Shown: positions 12,701 through 24,700 of the stretch, in pieces | Layout of the letters: the number at the start of each line of letters is the position of its first letter | Numbering within the stretch: the first letter of the stretch is position 1 | Source of the DNA: Megaleporinus macrocephalus | Taxonomy: Eukaryota > Chordata > Actinopteri > Characiformes > Anostomidae | Direction: 5' to 3' | Length of the DNA: 64,000 nucleotides | Assembly: GCA_021613375.1 (NCBI GenBank) | Contig: CM038711.1 | Location: 20,855,694-20,919,693, forward strand | Program-made: the position numbers and the translations under genes | Notes under the pieces: generated by a model | What the model saw: only the letters and a program-made list of their open reading frames with translations | Databases searched by the model: none | Told to the model about the DNA's origin: nothing

Positions 12701-15700
12701 CTTTTGTTTTAAAAAGAGTACTGACAAATTTCAGAATTAAAAACTACTGGTCTAACATTTCAAGTTGATCTTACTTTAAGTTTTGTTCCAACGTCAGTTT
12801 CTGTGGATAAATAAGGGCACTTAGACGATCCAACGTTCAAAATAATGTAGAGGTTACCAATTTTTTTTACCATGTTGTCTTACATCATACATTACTGCTA
12901 TTACAGTATAATATAAATTTGCCTTCACACTACCAGATTGACTGATGAGGCATGACACTGAGACAATTGGGAATTGCAAAACACTTCAAAATCCACCATG
13001 AACTTCTTAAGAAATGCAAAGCGCTTCGCTTTGGAATAATCCAGCGAATAATTCAGCGAGTTCCCTGAACATTATTAATAATCTGTGGTAGAGTAGACAT
13101 AAAATCAAAAAACAAGAACAAAAAGACTCGCTTACAACAAAAAAGTTTTAAAATATATGGTAAGTGCTTCAGTATTTGCAAAAAAAAATTATGTTTACTT
13201 TTTCTTACTTCAGCATAATGTTGTCTTTAATTTGACTTACTTTTGGCAATAACTCAACACACTGAGGGCAACCAACCAAAAAAACAGAACTTGGACCCTG
13301 GGGTACAGTTTAAACCAATGTCTGAAACTCCGTTGAGAGCAATAAATGTTCTTGCAGAAAGTCACTTGATTTAGTTTTCATTTACAGCCTGAAGTCTGTT
13401 GTCAGCTCATTAGACCTGGAGCAAGAAAAGGAGGCCTATACTAAAACAACGCAATCAGCAGTACAAACAGCAGCAGAGATTGCCCTTGGAGCTTGGGGAA
13501 AATTGCAAGTACGCTATTCTCTACAGTGAAGATGGCACTCGGGGAAGGAGACATAAGGGAGAGGGCTATCATTTTATCCATGTGAGACTACAGACTAGTC
13601 ACTGGGGAGTCAGAGATCACTTAGTCTTCAGTTTAAAAACAGAGTGAGGGTAAGAACATGTGAGTGAAAGAGACATAGAGAGAGAAAGAGATGGTCGATA
13701 GGGACCTGGACCAGAAATGGGGCGTAACTGCCTACAGGGCGGTTTCCCCTGGAGAGAAGATTCCGAGAGAAGAATAAGCTGGCTGAAATTTCAATAATCA
13801 GATCACGCTTGCATTAGAGAGTTTAACACCATTGATTGCTTTAAACTTCATCACGAGGAGAGATTTAAAATGGAACCAAGTGGCCGTCTCTGGAGTGAAG
13901 ACGCTCTTTCCAAACACCTCATTTACTGCCATAGTAAAGCATCTAGAACAGATGGAGGCACATACATAAAGGGCAGATGAATCTGCTTTTATAAAAAGTT
14001 TACATTCGTCTGGCACCTCACACAGCTCTTCCTGGCTGGAAGCCCATGCTATCGAGTGCCTGTAATGTAATTCAAGAAAACTTGCTATCGATCAGAGCTG
14101 AAAAATGCTTTGTATCAACACAAGTCCTCAGCCTCAGAGGAGAAGACAGGGTCAAACGATGAGCGTCTGTTCACTATAGAGGACATTTTTAAATGGGCAT
14201 GTGTCGGTGCGCACGCATGTATATATTCAATATCCTTCCCGGGATAAATTCAGTAAAGCCTACTGCTAAAATTATCTGGGTCTGAAAACAAAGAAAGCCC
14301 TTCTAATAATGCAACAACAGTGAAAGGGAAAACGGAGATGAGGAGAAATTAGGCCAGTCAAAAAAAACATGTGACTATGAATTAAACTGACTTTATCTTT
14401 AAGCAAACATTCACCAGCCATGGGAAGCAGACCAAGAGCTTGGACTAAGCCCCCAACAATAAAACCAAATTACACTACTTTTCTTCCAACATTATGCAGA
14501 TTAACAGACAATAAAGCAATGAATAAAGAAGACAATTAAGATACTTTGCCTGATAATGCCTACATGGTACAATAAGAGAGACATGACAGGGCAAACAATG
14601 AAGCCAGATGTGCAGTTCCTGGTAACAGAATCACGCTAGCAGCCAATTAACTACAAAGCCAACAAACCATTCAGCCAATCAGCTCATTCATTATACACTC
14701 AATTAGGCTGGGAATTAATTAAGGGCACAGTGTAGGAAGCTTGGGGAAATCAGGTGCAGTAGCAGCTTGCATGCCAGTCGTGGAAACTGCAATAAGCTTA
14801 TCCTAGTAGAAAAAAAGGTACACTGATCTCCCCTTGTTGCATCCTGACACTAACCACATGAGACCAGACCCACCATTTGTGCACAGAAGCAGGCCGGGAT
14901 GGGAGACTGGTTGGACAGCTGCAGCATCTTTGGGACATCAGTGAGCACTGGGATGGTGCCAAAGTGCAGCTCCGTAGCAGAGAGGGAGATTTCAGGGCCC
15001 TGGCAAACGCAAGACAGGAGAAGTTCCTGCGGAAAACATAGAGAGACTGGAGGAGCAAAATGTAACAGACAGAAACAGATCACTCCTCTAACTGCTCTTG
15101 ATTATTTATCAATGGAGAAAATGAATAGGGTCTCGAAAAAATCTGGAGCATATACACATTTATTAATGTACGTTTGAGGCTCAGAAGCTAAAGAGGTAAA
15201 CAAATAGCAATTCTTTTATCATCATGTCCACTCTTTAGCTTTATCATACAACCCAAGAGGCAAAAAGTTTCAAAGTTGACATTGGGCAAAACAAAAAACT
15301 AGTAAAGTTACAACATAAACAATGACGAACATTGATGACAAGTCAGGGACGGTTCAGAAATGTTATTCTTGAATTGTTGCAACATTTAATGCATATCGCA
15401 TGGGTGATTTGCACATCTCTGAAGGCACTATTAATGCTGAATCATATATTTGGGTTTTGGGGCCACGTATAGTGGCATGCAAACTTACTGTTACTGTGAA
15501 CAGATAAGCAAGTTGAAGCAAAAATTATTTTTTATTTTTATCTTTTACATTTTCAAAATGACAACAAAAGAAAGGTTTGGGCACACTGCATGGTTAGTAC
15601 TTAGTAGCACCCCCTTTGGCAAGTATCACAGCTTGTAAATGCTTTTTGTGGCCAGTCTTTCAATTCTTATTTAAAGGATTTCAATCCATTCTTCATTGCA

Positions 15701-18700
15701 AAAGTCTTCCAGTTAGGGTTAGATTTGTGGGTCGTCTTGTATGCACTGCTCTTTCGAGGTCTATCCACAGATTTTCAATTTTGTTCAGATTAGGAGACTG
15801 CGAGGGTAATGGACAAAATCTTCAGCTTGCATCTTTTAAGGCAGTCTATTGTGGATTTTGAGGTGATTTGTAGAAGCCATCCTCTTTTCAACTTTAGCTT
15901 TTTTATAGACGGTGTCCGGAATTGAAATGTTTCCCGTACCACTGGCTGCAAGACCACCCCAAAGCAAGATTGAACCACCCCCATACTTAATGGTTGGAGA
16001 ATGTTCTTTTCATGAAATTCTGGGAAAGCCTCCAAACATGCATTTGCTTATTGCAGTCAAAGAATTCTATTTTAACCAAAATATTCTATGTTTCCAAAAT
16101 GTATTAGGTTTGTTTAAACGTTATTTTGCAAATTTCTGACACTGAATTTTGTGGTGAGAATGCAGAAGAGCTTTCCTTTTGATGACTTTTTCATGAAGGC
16201 CATATTTGCAAGTGTCGCCGAACAGTAGAACAATGTACCACAACTCCAGAGTCTGCTAAATCTTCCTGAATGTTGACTACCATTTCTCGATTACATTTCT
16301 GAGGAAATGGCAACCTGAAAACGTTTTGCTATTTTCTGATAGCCTCCTCTTGCTTTGTGGGTCTCTGTCATTTTCATTTTCAGAGGGCTAGGCAGCTGCT
16401 TAGAAGAGCCCATGGCTGCTGTTTTTTGGGACAAGATTAGAACAGTCTGGGTATTTCTAAAGCTTTAAATTTACCTGGCCTTTCTAACGATGATTGTGAA
16501 CAAGCCATAACCCTAACAGGCTAATTAAGGTCTGAGACCTAAATCAAAGTCTTCAAATTCCCTAGGGTTTCCATACATTTGCAACATACTCCTTCCTTTT
16601 TTCACTTAAAAATAATACACTGATATCGCTTAAAATGTTGATGTTTGATCTTTAACTTGCCTTTTGGAGATCATTTCATCTTCAACTTGCTTTACTGTTC
16701 ACTGTAACAGCCATTGTGCCCAAACTTTGGCATGCCACTGTAGACTGCCACATACACATTTGGGTTAATTACATCTTATTCAGGTAAGGCCTTGTTTATA
16801 TCAAGACAAGGCCAAACCACATTCTGCATTTATTACAGCATCATGGCTCCAAAATAAGAGTCCAGGTACTAGACAAGCCTGCCTGCAGTACTGTCACACA
16901 CTGAAATATGACCTTTGAGCAGCTAAAATCCTACATCAAGCGAGAATGAAAAAACATTGCCATTTCAAAACTAAAGCAACTGTAATGTGTTGCAGGCATC
17001 AAATTCAAAACGGGCAAATATTTTACAATAAATAATACGGGTTGCGTTGAATTCTCACAGTGAAAGGATGGACACAAACACCTGTGAATCTTTTCAGAAA
17101 GCTTTTCTAAAATATTTTCTATGTAATACCAGGTGTCCAATTATTAATTAAATTCTTTAGCATTTTTAAATACTTTAACTGTAACTTCTATTTTTATTAT
17201 TTATTATATATTATAAAAATGAAGAATTGTGATTAATCTCAGACTTTTACACTTATGTCTACTAGTTAAGGCTGCAGCTATCGATTATTTTAGTAATCAA
17301 GTATTTTATCGATTATTCCATCGATTAATCGGATAAAAATATTTTTGCTGTATTAAAAAGCAATAGTAAATATATAAGATAAAATAAGACAGGTGTCTTA
17401 TTTTATTGCTTAAATTGCATATAGTTAGATGAGGGTTGCATGTTCTTGCGAGTGTGTGTTTGTGACTATGATCAAAACTATAATGTGAAGCTCAGGCTTT
17501 TATTTGCTGTGGTTACGTCCTTAAGCAAAGCTTAGATCATTTACGGACAAACTCGCTATCACACAGACTTACTTTCTTAACTAGCCTTTACATATAACCA
17601 CAACGAACATACACGCTTTACTAGCCTTCATCTCAACTCACCGTCTCACTGATTTAAGCTAAATGTTATCCTTACTGCATGTGGCTCCGCTCTGTGGCCT
17701 GGACGTGTAGACCATGTTGTGCTCGGCTAGGAGGAAAGCTCAGTTGCTTGCTTTCTGAAGTTAGTTTCTTATTTGAATTCCCCGTCCAACCTTAAATAGC
17801 GCAGAAGTTACATTCTGCCGCCTCTAACTGCTGCATCATTTAAGGTGGAAAGGTGTAATTCACAGAAGAAGCTAACTTCAGCCTCGTCTCTCTTCAGGAT
17901 TACTCTCAGTAACGGCTCTCTCGGCTAGTTCGGTTTTACAGTAGATTTTGGACACTGTATATGGTTTTGTATATGGTCTTTGTTCGTCTCTCCTTATTTT
18001 CTCTCTTTTTCTCTAATTTACAATCCGCTGTATGGCTGAATAACTCCTCGTGGATGAGGACTGGAGAACAGCAGAGATGGGTTCTCCTCATACTCCTAGA
18101 AAACCACACACAAAGACACATACACTTACAAGAACACACTAGAGTGGGACACTGCGATACTGTAAATGTATGAACTCACAACAAATCAATTTTATTATGG
18201 TTCCATAACCAAACATCATTAATTAAGAATAAACCATTAATCAACACGCTTAAAGTAAAACTCTCAAACTTTATATAAATCAGCTGAACTCTGCACTAGT
18301 GCAGCTGTCGCGAGTGTCTGCCTGTTTATGTCTTGTCTGTTGCATGTACTTCTGTTTACGTCCTGTCATGTCCGCGTGGAGTTTGTTTTGATCATGTGCT
18401 CCTTGTCACCGCCCAAGCCCACACCTGTTTTTCATTAGTGGTTAGCCCCGTCACCTGTTCCCTCTCATCAGCCTTTGTTATTTATACCCTCTGCCCCCAG
18501 TCTTTGTCGTCATTGTATGTATGTATGTATGTATGTATGTATGTATGTATGTATGTATGTATGTATGTATGTATGTATGTATGTATGTATGTATGTATGT
18601 ATGTATGTATGTATGTATGTATGTATGTATGTATGGTGTGGTAGTTGTTACCTGTTGCTGTGAGTGTATCCGCTGCCTTTGTCTGCTCCAGCCACCACAC

Positions 18701-21700
18701 CTGACCGCAGCAAAATATTCAAAACATTTCTTTGTGTGGGCCATGGTTGTAAGTCAAATATGAACTGTTGTTTATTGGACATGAACTAAAATTAAATTAA
18801 CCTATTTTAATAATTTTTTGATAGGTAACGGGTAATAATCTACATGCCTAGAATTAATACATCATAATACTTTCAAATTTACTGCTATTTGGGTAGATTT
18901 TATTTGATTCCATTAATTTGGCATAATTCAGACTTTTATTTCAAATACACATGTGTAGAACAATGTAGAAGAATTTGACTTTTTAGTCAATGGAATTAAA
19001 GATAATGAAATAAAAATATTATAAATATTTTTGGATCTCAAATTAGCTGATCATTAAAATAGATTTAATCAATTCCAAACTTTCAATCAATGCTTTCCAA
19101 TTCGTTTTAACAACATAACCCATTACAAAAAAAGAGCCACCATAGATACCCGCAGCACTACAGAGGGACAGGAAGGACATTGAATCCTCAAGAGTCAAGT
19201 CCCCCTTAGCATTTCTTTGATCACAGATTGCTAAGTTTTCATCTTCCCATGCATTTACCTGAGAAAGAAGGCCATAGCACATAGGGAGGTCCGTGTCATT
19301 GATCAGTTTGACAGACTGCTGATAGGGGCAACCCACGAAGCAGTGCTGGAACTGAAGTATAGGGGTCTCTAGACAGACTTCTGGAACAACACACCTACAG
19401 GGACAATCAGTAGACAAAATGTAAACTTCATGTGTGATTGGTACAAGCTTTGTTTTGCTTATCAGTTCGGAAACCTTACCTGGCCGTGATTGGGAGAGCC
19501 AAGACCTCTTCGCCCACCCCCTGCACATCCACCAGCAGTGCAAGATTGTACTGTTGTACCGTGTTGGAGCACAACGTAACCTGCAGCACGTATACATACA
19601 CAGTAGGTATTATTACATGCCTTACTATTTGAAAAAAGTCAGGAAATAGCTTCAATATTAAAGCTAACTGATTTGCTAACACGAATACAAATATTTATAG
19701 AATTCTACACTAAGATCAGTGATTAAATATATTTATATACTTTTATTTGCGCCGAATGCAGTGTTTTGCTCTAAACACAATAGATACAGAACACCTGGCG
19801 TAGCAACCAGGCTGGACAGTAAAAGTGCAGCAGAGAGTTCTTCAGGTAGCAGATTCTGTTCTGTAACCTTGGCTGGAAGCCTGCTGGGCCAGCTGTCATG
19901 AGGTGGCACTGGGAGTCATCTGCCTCCTCAGCAGCAGGACACAGCTGCTGACCCTTCATACAGACCCTGCTGGATCACCAGGCCTCATTAGAGCTTGCGC
20001 GAGTGACAGAACTGTCACAGATTGGGACCGGTGCACCCAGTACTCCGACAGGAGACATCCTGAACTTGGAGAGGCCCACAGACAGCCGGACAGATCCAGC
20101 AGATTAGTCCTTCTGAGGGTATGACAGCTAGAGCTGATTGGAAAAGACCACCAGCTGACAGGTACACACAGTGCTGGACAGCCGGCAAAGGAAGCAAGGC
20201 GAGATAATCACAGCTTGATGGGGCTAAAGGAGGGGAGTCACCTCTCTCTGAGTTCCTTTCTTTCTTCTGCTTAGTCTTTTCATTTTGTCTACTACAGACA
20301 GCAAACCTTTTTTTTGAGCTGTCTTCAGATGATTAGGGATTAAAGTTGTGTTCTGAACAGAAAGGAATTGAAATGTTCACTTCTCAGTCAGGGAGTTTCC
20401 AAAATAAAAGATAACAAGTAGACTAAAGAGGGTTTTGTCTTGAAAAGGGCAGGGAAGACAGACTGCTTTAAGAGGCTTACTTTTGCATATTGAAATCAAT
20501 TTAAATTTTGTTTTAACTATGCAGTAAATGAAGTGAAGGATCACAAAAAGATAAACAACAAAAAGTGTTACTGGGATAGAGCGATGTTGATCAAATTCAA
20601 CATTTCCATATTTGAAATTTTGAATATTTTTCACTCACTAATGCTTTTGTGGATGAATGCAATCAAATCCTCATAGCAATGTTCCACTATTAAGTGCAAA
20701 GCCTTTGCAGTAATGCAGAGTCTGATAATGCAGGACACTTGTACACTGTGAAAAATAGTAAGATCCTACACGAAAATAGCTTTTTATGACTATATATCAC
20801 TCAGCACCATACCCGGATGTCAATGTGACTCAGGGCCCGGATGCTACCCAACCTATTTGTAACTCTGAATTCTCTGAATTCTCTAAATTCTTGGATACCC
20901 TGTCTCCTGGAAGCCACTCATTCCTGTCCAGCTGTGAGACCAGCTCCTTCCCCATACCATCTCCAGGAATCCGCAGGCCAAAGCTCATTGGTACCAGAGA
21001 GGTATTGCTGAGATGGCAGGTCATCGTGTTTGGAAAGCCTGCAGATTCCATATGAAGAGAAGTAAATAATCAAGACAACTTTGTTATTGGCAGAAAACAG
21101 AACATGCAGGAACACTGGGGTTAGTGGTGAATGGAACAAAAAATTGATCATTTTGATTAATGTCTAAAGTGCGAGTTCATTTACCAAAGGACACCTCGCC
21201 AAAGTTGAGCTCAGGGATGCTGAAGTGGAACATCGGGCCCATTACGCACCCCCTGCCACACACAGAAGGACAGAGAAGCGAACCTCCAGGGCATGGCAAG
21301 CCCCAGGCAACACCAATCCCACAGCAGGATTAAACGAGAAGCACAATCCCATAGCTGTACTGGGAGGCACTAGCCTGTATGGGGCATCTATAAGCCCTTT
21401 ATTGCTCACAAGCACCTAGGGTAAAGAAAAAAGCAACACAGCACCGGACCTCAGTTGTCAGGAGATCTGTTGGACCACATAAAACATTATAAAGTTATTT
21501 TCTCAGTGACACACAAGATAAAACAGACCAGTGTTTTGATTTTCGCTTTGTATGGCAATTCATTAAATGGCCAAAATGTTGGATAGACACTCTGGACTTA
21601 TCTTACACACACAGAGTTCTCTCCAAAGCAAACTCAGGCCAAATCAGATGTGGTTAGTTTGCAACTTCCTTTACAATTACATTAATGCAATCCTAAATAC

Positions 21701-24700
21701 CCCTGAAAAGAAAAGGGCCGATCTGGGCAAGCAACAGAGTTTAAATAATTCAACGTCAAGGGTATTTGACCTGTGCCAAAAATCTGCTATTACCAAGACA
21801 TAATGAAAGCGTTTTTATTTATTCATCAGCTGCTAAGTTAAACTAAGGTAATCCATAGATCATCACCAACAAAAGATGGACTAAAATTGATGCTTCTTTT
21901 CACTCAATGTCTTTCAATGGTGAATTGTTAAGTGAGAGTCTTCTGTTACTGCATGAACTCCATCTCCTGCAGAGCTATGGGCTCTGGGTAATGATGTGGG
22001 CATGGGAGAAGATAAGAGATGTGATCTCTGAAAGGTCACTGGGACGAGTTCAAATGACATGATAGATCTTCTCTGTAATAAAACTAAGCCAATAGTACCC
22101 ATATTTGTTATAGGCTAGAATTAAAACTATGTTTTTCAAACTGTTGAAATCATGCAATCAGCTTATAAAAATTCTTTGTATATACATGATCAAAGAAGCT
22201 ATAAATAGTTTTTATAGTTAATCTCAAACAGCTACTCGTGTCATAAATGCTGAATCTACAACTTGAAAAGGTAAGAACAGGTTTCCTCAATACACTTTTT
22301 TTTTCTAAAAACTGTTGTACAATTCTAAAAAAAGTTGTACAATTGCTTTAAACAAGCTACTAATTCAGTAACGATCCTCCACACATAGCACGGGTAAAGT
22401 TAATTGTAAAACAAAAATAAAAACTATTTAAAAATGTATTATTAATACTGTCATTACAAGAAAAAACACTAATACCTCATAGCTGTGCTTGGACCAAAGA
22501 AAGACGTTCCCCAGATCCAACTGATCCAAGTTAAATTGTAGTTTGGGCCCTAAGCCCTCACCTCTCTGCCTACACAAAGAAAATAGGATACATACAACGT
22601 TATTTACTATGAAATAAGAAGAGTCTTCATGAAAAATACATTTTACTTTAATGGCAACCATACTTGATTAAAAGCTCACTATTACAAATTGGTTGATTTT
22701 CAACCAAGCATGAAGTGATTGACAGGAAAAATAAATCAGCATGACTAGTTTTTGACTGATTCATTGGTCCAAAGCTGGAAATGTGGATTTTGCTACTAGC
22801 AAGATAAAACTCTTTTATTTAGGTCACCATCCATCCATGAAAGTACTCTCTGGCAAACATTCAAATGAATGCAAATGTGAGCTCTCCTATGGCAGATGGA
22901 CTTAAACACACACATTGAAATCAGCATCAGCAAACAGTCTTTTCCTGCTAAATTCATTACGTTAGCAATAAACAACAACAGTAACTACACAGTCATTAGG
23001 TTATCCACTACCTGTGATGTCGTAGTACATAGTGCGTTGATAAAGTTTGGTTTCTTGGTGTTTGAAGATGATGCTGGCTTTGGCTGTCTGGTGTGGCCAG
23101 ATGTCCCCCTCCTATAAACAATGCAGAGAGACACTGTCAGCTTGAACACAGCAGTCTTTTCCAGTCCAGGCGCAGCTAAAAACTGCACCCCAGGTACTTC
23201 AGCTGCTTCTGGATTTGAGTGGAGGCTTGATGCAGCATTGTTACAATTGTGCACTAATGCAGTAACAAATGTCATCACTATCAGAAAATACATATGCATT
23301 TTTCACACCAGATAAGCTGAGCAACAAGATTGCCTAGTTTTGATTAGGTACAACAATACAGCCGGTAAACCAGCGCAGTAGACAACATTTTTATGTGGAA
23401 ACTCGCTATGATCTCATCAGTTTATCCAGAGTCCATGTGGTAATACTCTTTTACGGAAGCATGCCACACTTCAGTGCATTGCTTTTTGAGGGCTCTAAAA
23501 TCACAAACATTCAGTTGTGTAAATGCATCACTGTATGACATAAAACAGTCATTATTACCTATTAATCTAAAGCAGCCTGCTACATTCACATACACTGCCC
23601 ACAAGGCCATGACACACAGTACTGTGCTTCAACAGTACTCCTTTGGTTAGTGGTCAGCTGTGGCCTGGTAGAAAGTGACAGTGCAGGCATGACACTGCTT
23701 AACCAGCATACAAGTGGGGTGGACATTCACACCAAAGTAGAAGTTACATACGCATGCTATTCTTTTTTTACTGTCTTTTTCTCTTGCTAAACCAGATCTG
23801 ACAGGGTGGCATTCAGGGTGAGTTGACCCCGCCCTTCTCTCCACCCATGGGGCTGTGGGTGTGTATTATGGGTGTGCGGGACAGATGAGTTAGGGTGTCT
23901 GCGAGGGCAATGGAAATGGATGAGAAAGACAGAGTGTGGCTGGATATCCAGAGGGGCTGTCTCTATCCATCGGTCATAGCCGGAGGTGAGTTAAGGTTAA
24001 GATTCTGAGCCGAGGCTGTGACTCAGCGCTCTGTAGCTGGACGAACGTGAGGGAACACTTTTCTACTCCCTCATTTCTTTCCTTGTTGCCCTATAGCTTT
24101 TCCATGCAATGTTTTACACACATATATACATATATACACAAATATACTTGATATCGAACACAGTTTGAGGAAAAATGTTTTGCAAAATTGTGGAAAACAA
24201 AAGTCAACTAAAGGCAGTTAATTAGGTTCACCTTGGTCAGAAAAACTGAATTTATGTAACTGACTGGAGTGGCTCTGATTAGGCCTGATGCTTAATAACT
24301 ATAAAAACAACCAGAGAGTTTGTCCCTTTAGCTAAAATGGAATTAAAGAGGATGAGTTTTAAGCAGCCTTTCCACATTTGGGTTGAATTTCCACATTTTG
24401 AAGGTGCACTTGGGGCTGTGGTTTTCTAGAAAAAAAGGGCAGTTCTATAGCTGGGGCTATAAAAATGCAGGCAATCTTATATCAACTGACATTCAAAGCT
24501 GGACACACCTATCTAGCAGCTGTTGCTAAGGCTGTGGACTTCAATGCACCATAAATTTGCCTGTGAATGGATTCTACAATGCACTGGAGGCACTATTGTA
24601 TCATCTGGAAAAGATTGTGTTGTGCTGTTTGCTGCACCTGTGTGCGCACCTGCACAATCTTGCAGTGGACAGCCCTTTGCACCTTATCCTAAAAATGTCA

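Larger units (their letters stand above)
15027..19258. other. hydin intron packed with transposons; an expected exon is missing
   Basis: 4.2 kb. It contains a Tc1 element (15470-16740), a hAT fragment (17268-18030), an LTR (18306-18706) and an ATGT microsatellite. HYDIN normally has about 45-50 residues between exons 14 and 15 (the segment ending '...ISIFGSqDPPL'), and no convincing exon for it is visible. A possible remnant, 'tgtag|TGCTGCGGGTATCTATGG' on the minus strand near 19150, is too weak to call. Confidence 0.6.

Noticed and set aside
13790..14040. Intronic stretch with an open frame and good complexity
   Set aside because: No splice borders in a HYDIN-compatible phase, and exons 15 and 16 already join.
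18333..18763. Long open frames over the ATGT repeat on both strands
   Set aside because: Produced entirely by the tetranucleotide repeat (MYVC / IHTY translations).
19043..19258. Continuation of the open frame beyond hydin exon 14
   Set aside because: A good donor (CAG|gtaaat) precedes it, and the following residues do not resemble HYDIN.
22840..22905. Minus-strand 'GGAGAGCTCACA' considered for the missing REiRLPLRI piece
   Set aside because: Only two residues fit, and the frame stops quickly.
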